Shown piece by piece: positions 17,028 to 25,549 of a stretch of 64,000 bases of DNA. The DNA is from an uncultured Lachnoclostridium sp. GTDB lineage: Bacteria; Bacillota; Clostridia; Lachnospirales; Lachnospiraceae. The stretch is taken from positions 1 through 64,000 of the forward strand of contig CAJMFH010000013.1 in assembly GCA_905212635.1 (NCBI GenBank), written 5' to 3'. How positions within the stretch are numbered: position 1 is the stretch's first letter; every line of letters begins with the position of its first letter. A program made the translations under genes and the position numbers. Below the pieces are notes generated by a model, which saw only the letters and a program-made list of their open reading frames with translations, did no database searches and was not told where the DNA came from.

Positions 17028-18143
17028 ATGAGTACATTAAAGACACCTTTTCGTTATGATTTTGTAGGAAGTTTTTTAAGACCACAGGCGCTGAAAGAAG
17101 CGAAAGCAGCTTATCAGGATGGTAAGATAAGCAAAGAAGAATTTGATAAAGTAGTGAATGAAGAAATAAATAAAGTCGTTGCCAAACAGAAAGAATTAGG
17201 ATTCCATGTTATTACAGACGGGGAATTCCGAAGAACGTTCTGGCATCTTGATTTCATGTGGGGATTTGAAGGCGTTGCCCATGAAAATACGGGTAACGGC
17301 GTGAAGTTTGATGCAGAACTGGCAGTACTTGACGACACGTATCTGGTTGGAAAAATAAAGCCAAAAGCGCATCCCTTTGTAGAATATTTTAAATATTTAA
17401 AACAATTTGAGGATGAAAATACGGTTGCAAAATATACGATCCCGGCTCCGGCACAGATGTATCAGCAGCTTATTGTACCGGCAAATTATGAATCAACTAG
17501 AAAATTTTATGCAACCGATGAGAAACTGATCCGGGATATCGGAACCGCCTATCAGAATGTGATTAAACAATTTTATGATGCCGGATGCCGCAATCTCCAG
17601 TTTGATGATTGTACCTGGGGAGCAATTGTCGGAGATGCCGCAAAACTCAGATATAAATCGCTGGGAATTGATCTTGATGAAGTAAAGTCAAAACTGCTTG
17701 CTGTCAATAATCTTGCCCTTGAAGGAAAACCGGAAGATATGGTGATTACATCACATATTTGCAGAGGAAATTATCATTCTACATTTTTTGCAAGTGGTGC
17801 CTATGATTCTGTCGCAGATTACGTATTTGCCAAGGAAAATGTGGATGCACTTTTCCTGGAATACGACGATGAGAGATCCGGAGGTTTTGCCCCGCTTGCG
17901 AAAGTTTCCGGAGATAAGAAAATTGTGCTGGGTCTTATTACGACAAAATCGCCGGTATTAGAAGATAAAAAAGCGGTGATCGAAAGAATCCACGAGGCAG
18001 CGAAATATGTTCCGCTTGACCGCTTATGCTTAAGCCCACAGTGTGGATTTGCTTCCTGTGAAATAGGAAACAAACTTACGGAAGACGAGCAGTGGGCAAA
18101 ATTGAAACTGGTAAAAGAAATCGCCGAAGAAGTTTGGGGATAA
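17028..18143 (+). CDS. MetE C-terminal-domain-like methyltransferase (YxjG/YxjH type)
   Basis: Cobalamin-independent methionine synthase-like protein of 371 residues, about half of MetE and equal to its catalytic barrel. It keeps GSFLRP and ITDGEFRR near the N-terminus, FDDCTW in the middle, and the zinc-site segments ITSHICRGN and LSPQCGFAS. Homologues are annotated as 5-methyltetrahydropteroyltriglutamate-homocysteine methyltransferase, but short YxjG/YxjH forms may use other methyl donors. The gene stands alone between terminators. No S-box or other riboswitch is visible in the 80 bases upstream. Confidence 0.88.
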   Translation: MSTLKTPFRYDFVGSFLRPQALKEAKAAYQDGKISKEEFDKVVNEEINKVVAKQKELGFHVITDGEFRRTFWHLDFMWGFEGVAHENTGNGVKFDAELAVLDDTYLVGKIKPKAHPFVEYFKYLKQFEDENTVAKYTIPAPAQMYQQLIVPANYESTRKFYATDEKLIRDIGTAYQNVIKQFYDAGCRNLQFDDCTWGAIVGDAAKLRYKSLGIDLDEVKSKLLAVNNLALEGKPEDMVITSHICRGNYHSTFFASGAYDSVADYVFAKENVDALFLEYDDERSGGFAPLAKVSGDKKIVLGLITTKSPVLEDKKAVIERIHEAAKYVPLDRLCLSPQCGFASCEIGNKLTEDEQWAKLKLVKEIAEEVWG

Positions 18144-18151
18144 ATAGTAAA

Positions 18152-18188
18152 ACACACACCGATTTCCGGGAGGAGATTGGTGTGTGCT
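18152..18188. terminator. Bidirectional terminator hairpin
   Basis: ACACACACCGAT and ATTGGTGTGTGT form a stem of about 11 bp. Read on the minus strand it is followed by TTTTACTATTT, so it best terminates the minus-strand ATPase gene, though it also lies just after the plus-strand MetE-like gene. Confidence 0.7.
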
Positions 18189-18196
18189 TGAATGTG

Positions 18197-19519
18197 CTAG
18201 TTAGTTTCTAAAAGCCAATCGATGATATTTTGTGATTCAATGCCATCAAAGGAATTTTCTAAGCCGGGATCCAAAGATAATATTAACTTTCTGTAATTAT
18301 CACGTATTTTTTGAAGAGGTGCTAATTCCCTTTTCCGCACATCTTCATTTAACATAGATTCGGTAACTTGAATATATAATTTTTCATCAGCTTTTGTGGC
18401 AATGAAATCAATTTCCAGCTTGTCTATTTTACCAATAGCAACATCGTATCCGCGCCTCATTAATTCAAGAAAAATTACATTTTCCAAGATGTGCCCACTG
18501 TCTCTGTTGCGGTAACCTAAAAGGTAGTTACGTAATCCAATATCTACAATATAATATTTACCGAGAGTACGTAATAGTTCTTTTCCTTTTATGTCAAAAC
18601 GTTTTATATCATAGAAAAAATAACTTTCGATAAGCGCATTGATGTACGCCTGAACAGTGTGAACACTAGGCTTTCCGCGTCTTTTCGATTCCTCTAGCAA
18701 CCCTTCATTGGTAAGAATATTGCCGATAGAAGTAGCAGAAATATTACTGCCTATATTATCAGCGAGGAATAGAACAATTTTGCGAAGCAGAACGGAATCC
18801 GTGAGCTGTCTTTGTCCCCCGCGTTTTTCTCGTTCTAATATATCACGGATTACTACGGTCGAGTAAATGCCGTCTAAAAGAGCCAGAGCCTTTTCTTGGT
18901 CTAATCCTATATCTGAAATTCCGGGCATTCCTCCAAATTGCAGATAAGCTTGGAATACTTGTCTGGAGTCACAGGGACTACCGGATTTATCAAATAACGA
19001 TATCGCCTTCCTGCCTAGAAAATTTTCAGATTCTTTTATAGAAAAATTATGAAAATCTAAAAACTCTTTAAAGGAGAGTGGAAGCATTTTTATCTCCACA
19101 CATCGGCCGGAAAGATAGGTAGAGTACTCGGAAGATAAAAGGTATGCATTGGAACCGGTAATATAAATATCACAGTCAAGATCCACGCGAAATGCGTTGA
19201 CTGCATCTTCCCAAGAGGGAATCCGTTGTAATTCATCAAAGAACAGGTACATTTTCTTTCCCACTGCTTTATGAGTTTGAACATAGTTATATACTTCTTC
19301 AGATGACATTTTTCTAAAATCAAAGGATTCAAAATTCATTTCTAAAATCTGATCTTCTTGTATACCGGTTTCTATTAAATGTGAAATCATCAGTTTTAAG
19401 AGACTGGATTTACCACAACGCCGAATACCAGTGATGACTTTGACTGGCTCGGTGTCTTGAAAGCCGATTAATTTATTTAGATAAGTGTCTCTTCTTTTTA
19501 AATTGGTTGATTTAAGCAT
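18197..19519 (-). CDS. AAA ATPase with DUF4143 domain
   Basis: The protein has 440 residues. The N-terminal AAA_14-type ATPase shows Walker A GIRRCGKSSLL (Lys37), Walker B MYLFFDELQRI and sensor motif IYITGSNAYLLS. A DUF4143 domain follows, ending in a possible PD-(D/E)xK-like core (LEIDFIATKADEKLYIQV). The family is widespread as orphan genes in gut bacteria and archaea; its function is unproven. The start at 19519 follows AGGTGAT. A promoter touching a perfect palindrome lies just upstream (19541-19595). Confidence 0.88.
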   Translation of the reverse strand: MLKSTNLKRRDTYLNKLIGFQDTEPVKVITGIRRCGKSSLLKLMISHLIETGIQEDQILEMNFESFDFRKMSSEEVYNYVQTHKAVGKKMYLFFDELQRIPSWEDAVNAFRVDLDCDIYITGSNAYLLSSEYSTYLSGRCVEIKMLPLSFKEFLDFHNFSIKESENFLGRKAISLFDKSGSPCDSRQVFQAYLQFGGMPGISDIGLDQEKALALLDGIYSTVVIRDILEREKRGGQRQLTDSVLLRKIVLFLADNIGSNISATSIGNILTNEGLLEESKRRGKPSVHTVQAYINALIESYFFYDIKRFDIKGKELLRTLGKYYIVDIGLRNYLLGYRNRDSGHILENVIFLELMRRGYDVAIGKIDKLEIDFIATKADEKLYIQVTESMLNEDVRKRELAPLQKIRDNYRKLILSLDPGLENSFDGIESQNIIDWLLETN

Positions 19520-19540
19520 ATCTATCACCTCACTAACAAA

Positions 19541-19595
19541 ATCATAGCATAAAAATAAAAAAAAATCAAGTTTATGCCATTGATGGCATAAACTT
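19541..19595 (-). promoter_or_regulatory. Promoter and 28-bp palindrome upstream of the DUF4143 ATPase
   Basis: On the minus strand TTGATT (19564-19569) and TATGAT (19541-19546) are 17 bases apart. The palindrome at 19568-19595 has 13-base perfect arms (AAGTTTATGCCAT and its complement) around a two-base centre, and its edge overlaps the -35. The position suits an operator. It could also act as a hairpin in the transcript reading in from the upstream small genes. Confidence 0.55.
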
Positions 19596-19611
19596 TTGAA
19601 AATATATTGTT

Positions 19612-19779
19612 TTATGCTATCGGAACAAGAAAATACGCGAGAAATTCCCAAGAAATACATATTTGCCATACTAGGCACAGTACCATCAAAATGAGACCAC
19701 CCCATGTTTGGACAGGGTTGTCTTTTTGCAAACCTTTGTAAAATACAAAAAAGAATATCAATGCAAGCAAAACTCTCAT
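19612..19779 (-). CDS. Small membrane protein, 55 residues
   Basis: The open frame MRVLLALIFFFVFYKGLQ...VPIA is preceded by GAAAGGAAAC at proper spacing. Two hydrophobic segments (residues about 2-15 and 27-53) flank a short polar loop (KGLQKDNPVQT). I do not recognise a family. It lies 39 bases after the stop of the membrane-anchored protein at 19819-20304 and in the same direction, so they may be co-transcribed. Support comes from the ribosome site, the membrane-protein composition and the context. Confidence 0.55.
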   Translation of the reverse strand: MRVLLALIFFFVFYKGLQKDNPVQTWGGLILMVLCLVWQICISWEFLAYFLVPIA

Positions 19780-19818
19780 GATGTTATTGTTTCCTTTCGA
19801 GGTCGGTTAAATACGTTT

Positions 19819-20304
19819 CTATTTTGCAAAATTAATTTCCTGAATTTCATTATTTATTTTAATCGTTTTATGTAAAGAATCATATAGGATAACCAATCCA
19901 AATATGCTATTTCCGGGATACATATAGTATGTGTATGTAAAAGTTCCGGATTTATAATCTTCAGATTGCTCATAGGGGATAGGAAAAGCATTCTTTACAA
20001 AGTTCTCGTTCAGGTTGGAATAATCGTCTATTTCCTTTTCAGAATAACTTAATTCAGGGTTGATTTCATGTGTTTTCTTGTATTGCTCCAATTGTTTTGC
20101 TTGATATATTTTATTTAGATCAATGTTATGAAACTGAATGGTATCTTTTGTTATTGTGATGAAAGCATCGGGATATTGTTCAAAGTCCACAACCGGATAA
20201 GTTCCCTCAGTAATGGTTCCGTCTTTGATATAAATGAGTTTAAAAGCAAACCCCAGTATAAAGAGTGCAAGAATAATAATTATAGCAAATTTGTATTTTT
20301 TCAT
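19819..20304 (-). CDS. Membrane-anchored protein of unknown function
   Basis: The 161-residue product has one N-terminal membrane helix (YKFAIIIILALFILGFAFKL) and an outside domain of about 135 residues, rich in Tyr, Glu and Asn, without lipobox or Cys. No family is recognised. The composition resembles small DUF-type membrane-tethered proteins of Firmicutes. AGAAAGGT precedes the start. It is transcribed towards the small 55-residue protein and divergently from the GNAT-lipoprotein operon. Confidence 0.6.
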   Translation of the reverse strand: MKKYKFAIIIILALFILGFAFKLIYIKDGTITEGTYPVVDFEQYPDAFITITKDTIQFHNIDLNKIYQAKQLEQYKKTHEINPELSYSEKEIDDYSNLNENFVKNAFPIPYEQSEDYKSGTFTYTYYMYPGNSIFGLVILYDSLHKTIKINNEIQEINFAK

Positions 20305-20414
20305 TGATTGTTTTTTACCTTTCTGTATGATTTCAAATAAGTTTCATCCAATATTTTACAATAAAGAAGCGGCCTAGTCAAGGGAAAGCAAAAACAATAA
20401 AAAATTTACACAAA

Positions 20415-20443
20415 TTGACAAGTAAAAATCAGGATGGTATACT
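20415..20443 (+). promoter_or_regulatory. Sigma-A promoter of the GNAT-lipoprotein operon
   Basis: TTGACA (20415-20420) and TATACT (20438-20443) are separated by exactly 17 bases. It lies 38 bases before the GNAT start and is the only strong promoter seen for the four genes to 27661. Confidence 0.85.
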
Positions 20444-20480
20444 TGATTTTAGAAGGGAAGCGAAAAGAGGAAGTACAAAT

Positions 20481-21227
20481 ATGGATAAAAAATGCAAAGA
20501 AATAACATTAAAATATTACTCGAAATGGCTGGGAGAAGAAGCGGTGTTTGAAGAGAATCGCGGGAAAATAGTTCCTGTGTATTCGGAGGAGAGAAATCGA
20601 ATCCAGCCGGGATATGGGCAGCCCTTTTCTCTGTATGTTTTTTGCGGTGAGAATAAAATAATAATATCGTACGGCGATGTCTATAAAAAGGAAATACCGC
20701 ATTTGGTTAAAAAAATATCAGATGAAATGCCGGTAGAACAAATAAAAACAGTAATGGAAGAAAGTTTTGGCAAGCAGGTCAATCAGAATATTAAATATGT
20801 ATTTGACAAAATGTCAGATTTTGGAAATACCGCAGGACTCTTGGAGGATTCGGATTATGATAAGTATGAGAACTTTTTTAAAAGCAATAATCCGAATTGT
20901 TCCAATATCGATTGGTTACCGGAGTATTTTCAGGAAATGGTGCAGGAAAAAACATGTATTGGTATATTTGAACAAGAAGAACTGGCTTGCTGCACGGATG
21001 CTCCGACGATGCCGTTTATGAAAGAATTTGTACAGGAAATAGGCATTACAACCCTTGAAAAATACAGGAAAAGAGGGTATGCTTCCGAAGCGTGCAGCCG
21101 TTGCGTACAGGAAATTTTGAATCAGGGGAAAATTCCGTTATGGTCTACCGGTGTTCAAAATACCGCTTCGCAGAAGCTGGCAGAAAAAGTTGGTTTTACA
21201 AAGTTAGCGGATGTATTAAGCCTTTGA
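20481..21227 (+). CDS. GNAT-family N-acetyltransferase-like protein
   Basis: The protein has 248 residues. The C-terminal about 90 carry a GNAT core: a strand, EIGITTLEKYRKRGYASEAC (acetyl-CoA pyrophosphate loop of the RxxGYA type) and the final NTASQKLAEKVGFTKL helix-strand. The N-terminal about 150 residues match no family I know. The ATG at 20481 is chosen because an upstream in-frame TTG is itself the -35 of the promoter. The acceptor substrate is unknown. It heads an apparent operon with three lipoprotein paralogues, the first starting 25 bases on. Confidence 0.75.
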   Translation: MDKKCKEITLKYYSKWLGEEAVFEENRGKIVPVYSEERNRIQPGYGQPFSLYVFCGENKIIISYGDVYKKEIPHLVKKISDEMPVEQIKTVMEESFGKQVNQNIKYVFDKMSDFGNTAGLLEDSDYDKYENFFKSNNPNCSNIDWLPEYFQEMVQEKTCIGIFEQEELACCTDAPTMPFMKEFVQEIGITTLEKYRKRGYASEACSRCVQEILNQGKIPLWSTGVQNTASQKLAEKVGFTKLADVLSL

Positions 21228-21252
21228 TTGTGAAGGAAAAGAGGAGAACAAA

Positions 21253-23346
21253 ATGAGAAAAAAATGGATTGCAATTTTCATGACACTTTGCCTGCTTTTA
21301 ACAGGCTGTCAGGGAAATGTAAATAAGACAGAACAAAAAGAGGAGAAACAGGAAACGGCAGAAAATACAAAGGCGGAAATAGAATGCGACTATACGTGGG
21401 CGACCCGTCATTGTACCTACCGTATTGAGACGAGTCCGTTGGTTTATATGCCGGAAAACAGCGACGAAGAGTACGAGTTTTTTTCGCAGGAGTGCCTTGT
21501 ACAGAGTGATTATCAGGGGAAAGAGATTCAGAGAATTCCAGCAGAGCAGATGGGGCTAACAGATGGGGTAGATATTACTTTTTTACACGTATCCGAAAAG
21601 GAAGTATTGATTTGCTGGAATACCTACGCAGGTGATGAGTCGAAGGCACATATATATTCTGTGCCGGTTATTTGGAAGGATGGCAGCGAGGAAATTGCTG
21701 TGGAGAAAAAGCAATTACTATTCGAAGCGGATTCAGATTTTACGCCGGAGTATGTCGCGGATACGAAGGAATGTATTTTGCTTGACTTTGATAATAAGTT
21801 GGCAGAATATGATCGCAAAAATAACAAATTAACACAGATAAAATATGAGAATAAACCGTTGAAATACAGTCATATTTTATATGAAAATAATATGGATTCT
21901 TTTGTGTTTTTTGCTGTAAATGGGAGAAAAAGTGCGGCGTATCATTACAGCTGTGAAACAAAGAAAGTGCGGGAAATTATAAAAGATGAGAGAAGTATGC
22001 TGTATCAGGGCGGGGAAGATAAACTGTTTTATACGGCTGTCAAAGAGGAAGAGGGCGGCTTATGTTATGACATTTATCAATATGATTGTAAAAATGGGGA
22101 AAAGTCTGTCCTTTTGACGGAAGAGCAGATTCGCAATGCCCTTACCGAAAAACCGGAGAAGGGAATGGATCTGATCCGAGAAATGACATTTGAAAATGGA
22201 AAATTAAAATTGGAAATCAATGTAAAAGGAAAAGGCGTTCTTTTAAGCTGTGATACGCAAACCGGAGAACTGGTACAGGAGGGAGAAGGAAAATTACAGA
22301 AAATGCAGGAATATCTGCTGGAAAAACCGCTGACAAATGCCGATAAAAAATATACCAATGCAAACGACCATAATGTATTTATTCAGACAACAGAAAATGA
22401 TACGAATTATTCGGTGGATGAGTATACGTTGGATGGAAAGTTCGTACGTCATATTTTTACCAATAATTTTTATTGCACGAAACCGTGGATGTTGTATTAT
22501 GCGAATAATCAGGAATTAATTTTTGGTGATGGGGAACAGGCATATACGGTTCCGCTGGTGTTGAAAGATGGAAATTCCTTTCCGCAGCCGGAAAAGGCAG
22601 AGAAAATATGTGATGCGAATATTTCGGTGTATGAGAGCAATCTGTATGCGGATGAAAATTATCTTGTGTACAACACGGTTTCAAATTATTACTGTGTATA
22701 CGATCGCAAAAAGAAAGAATTTGTTAAGAAAAAAGGAATTCCGGAACGAAATGTGTATTTACTCAGTCGTGTGGGGAACTGCTTTGTATTTGACAGCACG
22801 ATTGACGGAAAAGAAGGAGAATTCTTGTATGACCGGAGTGAGGATGTCCGGATCTGTATCGCAAATTGGGCAGCGGATACTGCGGTTAAAATTGGAGATG
22901 AAAAGAGAAATCAGGTGATTTATACTACGGATACAGGGATTTGGACCTATGATCTGAAAAAGAATAAAAAGGAACGTCTGGCGAAATGGGACAAACACGA
23001 CTGCATTTCCGAAATGTTTATTTGGAAAGACCGGCTGTTTATGCTTACAAGTGATGAGCAGGCTTTGTATTCCTGTTCGCTCAATGAGAAAGGCAAACTT
23101 CATTATGAAGAGGAGTTTACAGAAGCAGTAAAAAGATATGAGCAGGAGAGTCAGCTGGAAATAGATATTGAAACCATCAGAGTGGTGGAAGATAAAATAG
23201 GAATTTATGCGGGCTTATGGAGTGCTGAGGGAGAGGAAATTGAGGAAGATACGTATTTTTGTTATGATCTTGTCACCAAGCAGTTGAAAAAAGAAGAAAA
23301 AAATGATCCGGAGATGTTTTATCGTTATATAAAAAATAGTAAGTGA
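21253..23346 (+). CDS. Lipoprotein, tandem paralogue 1 of 3
   Basis: The 697-residue secreted lipoprotein has a type II signal peptide, with lipobox LLLTGC placing the lipidated Cys at residue 19. The mature part begins QGNVNKTEQKEEKQET, a charged linker. The body is mostly short beta strands with recurring phrases such as YDLKKNKKERLAKWDKH and AVYDRKKKEF-like segments, suggesting a beta-propeller fold. The family is not recognised. Paralogues follow after 35 and 26 bases. Central segments such as LTEEQIRNALTEKPEKGMDLIRE are nearly identical in all three. Confidence 0.8.
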   Translation: MRKKWIAIFMTLCLLLTGCQGNVNKTEQKEEKQETAENTKAEIECDYTWATRHCTYRIETSPLVYMPENSDEEYEFFSQECLVQSDYQGKEIQRIPAEQMGLTDGVDITFLHVSEKEVLICWNTYAGDESKAHIYSVPVIWKDGSEEIAVEKKQLLFEADSDFTPEYVADTKECILLDFDNKLAEYDRKNNKLTQIKYENKPLKYSHILYENNMDSFVFFAVNGRKSAAYHYSCETKKVREIIKDERSMLYQGGEDKLFYTAVKEEEGGLCYDIYQYDCKNGEKSVLLTEEQIRNALTEKPEKGMDLIREMTFENGKLKLEINVKGKGVLLSCDTQTGELVQEGEGKLQKMQEYLLEKPLTNADKKYTNANDHNVFIQTTENDTNYSVDEYTLDGKFVRHIFTNNFYCTKPWMLYYANNQELIFGDGEQAYTVPLVLKDGNSFPQPEKAEKICDANISVYESNLYADENYLVYNTVSNYYCVYDRKKKEFVKKKGIPERNVYLLSRVGNCFVFDSTIDGKEGEFLYDRSEDVRICIANWAADTAVKIGDEKRNQVIYTTDTGIWTYDLKKNKKERLAKWDKHDCISEMFIWKDRLFMLTSDEQALYSCSLNEKGKLHYEEEFTEAVKRYEQESQLEIDIETIRVVEDKIGIYAGLWSAEGEEIEEDTYFCYDLVTKQLKKEEKNDPEMFYRYIKNSK

Positions 23347-23381
23347 TTCAAATGTAAAAAAATGGAAAAGAGGAACGCCAA

Positions 23382-25523
23382 ATGAGAAAGAAATCCATCG
23401 CAGTTTTCATGACAATCTGTCTGCTTTTAACAGGCTGTCAGGGGAACGTAAATAAGACAGAACAAAAAGAGGAGAAACAGGAAACAACAGATGCTGCACA
23501 GACGGAAATCGAATGCGAGTATAAGTGGGCGACCAGTCATTGTACTTATCGGACAGAGGAAATGGGATTGTCGGATGGCGCTGATGGAGAAGACGAAGAG
23601 GATATATGCCAGGAATGTCTTGTACAGAGTGACTATGAAGGGAAAGTGATTCAGAAAATTCCAGCGGGCAGATTGGGATTAAGAGATACACAGGGGATTT
23701 ATTTTATGCACGTATCTGAAAATGAAGTATTGATTTCCAGTACGTCGGACTCCAGTGATCTGGTAAAGGTATATTCTGTGCCGGTTATCCGGAAGGGGGA
23801 CAGAGAGGAAATTGCCATAGAGAAAATTCAGCAGCTGTTTGTAGAATTTGCGGATTTCCAGATGGATTGTAAGTATATTACGGATACCAAGGAGTATATA
23901 TTATTTAATTGGGAAGGCGAGATGGCAGAGTATGATCGCAAAAAGAATAAATTTACAAGGATTAAATACAAAAATAAGCCATTGGAAGTTGGTAGTATCC
24001 TATATGAAAATAACAAAGATTTTGTTGTGCTTTATGGTTTTCTCGGGGATGAAACGGCGGTATATTATTATAACTTTGTAACCAAGAAAATGCAGGAAAT
24101 TACAAAAGATGAGAGAAGTATATATCAGGGTGGGGATGATAAATTGTTTTATACGGCTGTAAAAGGGGAAAAAAGCGGCTTATGTTATGATGTCTATCAA
24201 TTTGATTGTAAAAGTGGAGAAAAGTCCGTTCTTGTGACGGAAGAGCAGATTCGGAATGCACTTTCCGAAAAACCGGAGGAGGGAATGGATCTGATCCGGG
24301 AAATAGGATATGAAGATGGAACATTGAAATTGGCAATCAATGTAAAAGGGAAATGCGTCCTTTTAGCCTGTGATACAAAAACCGGAAAACTGGTGCAGGA
24401 GGGAGAAGGAAAATTACAGAAGACGCAGGAATATCTGCAGGAAAAACCGCTGACAAATGCCGATAAAAATTATGCGAATGCAAATGATTACAATGTATTT
24501 GTTCAAAGACTGGAAAACGATATGAATTATGTTTTGGATGAGTATACATTAGATGGAACATTTGTGCGTCATATTTTCACCAATAATTTTCATTGCACGA
24601 ATCAAACATGGAAACTGCTGTATGCAAACAATCAGGAATTGATATTTTATGTGGAAGATTATGATCTGGGGAATTATTTATATACGGTTCCGCTGATGCT
24701 GGCAGATGGCAGCTCTTTTCCGCAGATGGAAAAGGCAAAGAAAATATGTAAATGTAATAAAGAACTTGAGGAGCCCCGTCAAGGGGATTTGTATGCGGAC
24801 AGCGATTATATTGTCTACCAGGATGGTATGTATCAGATCCATGTATATGACCGGAAAAAGAAAACGTTTGTAAAGATAAAAGGCATTCCGGAAACCAATA
24901 TGTATTTGAGTGGTCTTGTGGGGAAATATTTTATTCTTAGCAGCAAGCCTTATAAGGAAAAAGGAAAAGAAAAGTATGCGTTTTCCTATTATAAGATTGG
25001 TTCGGATCAGATACATATTATGGATCCGGCGTGCTATACATCGGCAGCTGCCATTGGTGATAAAAAGAGGAAACAGGTGATTTATGCACTGCGTACGGGG
25101 ATTTGGACCTATGATCTGAAACAGGATAAAAAGAAACGTTTGGTCAAATGGAACAAAAAGGATTATGTTTCTGAAATGTGTATCCGGAAAAATCGGTTGT
25201 TCGTGTTTACAGGTGAAAAGGATGAAGTATATTCTTATTCCCTGACGGGGAAAGAAAAACAACTCCACTATGAGAAAGAGTTCACAGAGATATTGAAGAA
25301 ATATGAACAGGAGAATGATCTGGAACTGGTGATTGATTCTGTCGACGTGGTAAATAATAAAATCTGCATACATTCCTGGCAAGATGACGAGTATCTCATA
25401 TATCTTTGCTATGACCCTGCCACGAAACAACTGAAAAAAGTAAGAAAAAGCGATCCTGAGATGTTATATTTTTTGTTATGCAGGGATGGAGCTTCGGTAG
25501 ATGAGTGGGATCGTGATGAATAG
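23382..25523 (+). CDS. Lipoprotein, tandem paralogue 2 of 3
   Basis: The 713-residue paralogue shares with its neighbours the lipobox LLLTGC, the linker, the central VTEEQIRNALSEKPEEGMDLIRE block and the WTYDLKQDKKKRLVKW repeat. Residues about 65-130 and the C-terminal tail differ most, including an extra RDGASVDEWDRDE end. The upstream sequence AAAAGAGGAACGCC resembles that of the other copies, so the duplicated unit includes the ribosome site. Like the others it probably sits on the outer face of the membrane. Confidence 0.8.
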   Translation: MRKKSIAVFMTICLLLTGCQGNVNKTEQKEEKQETTDAAQTEIECEYKWATSHCTYRTEEMGLSDGADGEDEEDICQECLVQSDYEGKVIQKIPAGRLGLRDTQGIYFMHVSENEVLISSTSDSSDLVKVYSVPVIRKGDREEIAIEKIQQLFVEFADFQMDCKYITDTKEYILFNWEGEMAEYDRKKNKFTRIKYKNKPLEVGSILYENNKDFVVLYGFLGDETAVYYYNFVTKKMQEITKDERSIYQGGDDKLFYTAVKGEKSGLCYDVYQFDCKSGEKSVLVTEEQIRNALSEKPEEGMDLIREIGYEDGTLKLAINVKGKCVLLACDTKTGKLVQEGEGKLQKTQEYLQEKPLTNADKNYANANDYNVFVQRLENDMNYVLDEYTLDGTFVRHIFTNNFHCTNQTWKLLYANNQELIFYVEDYDLGNYLYTVPLMLADGSSFPQMEKAKKICKCNKELEEPRQGDLYADSDYIVYQDGMYQIHVYDRKKKTFVKIKGIPETNMYLSGLVGKYFILSSKPYKEKGKEKYAFSYYKIGSDQIHIMDPACYTSAAAIGDKKRKQVIYALRTGIWTYDLKQDKKKRLVKWNKKDYVSEMCIRKNRLFVFTGEKDEVYSYSLTGKEKQLHYEKEFTEILKKYEQENDLELVIDSVDVVNNKICIHSWQDDEYLIYLCYDPATKQLKKVRKSDPEMLYFLLCRDGASVDEWDRDE

Positions 25524-25549
25524 AAAAATATGGAAAAGAGGAGTACAAA

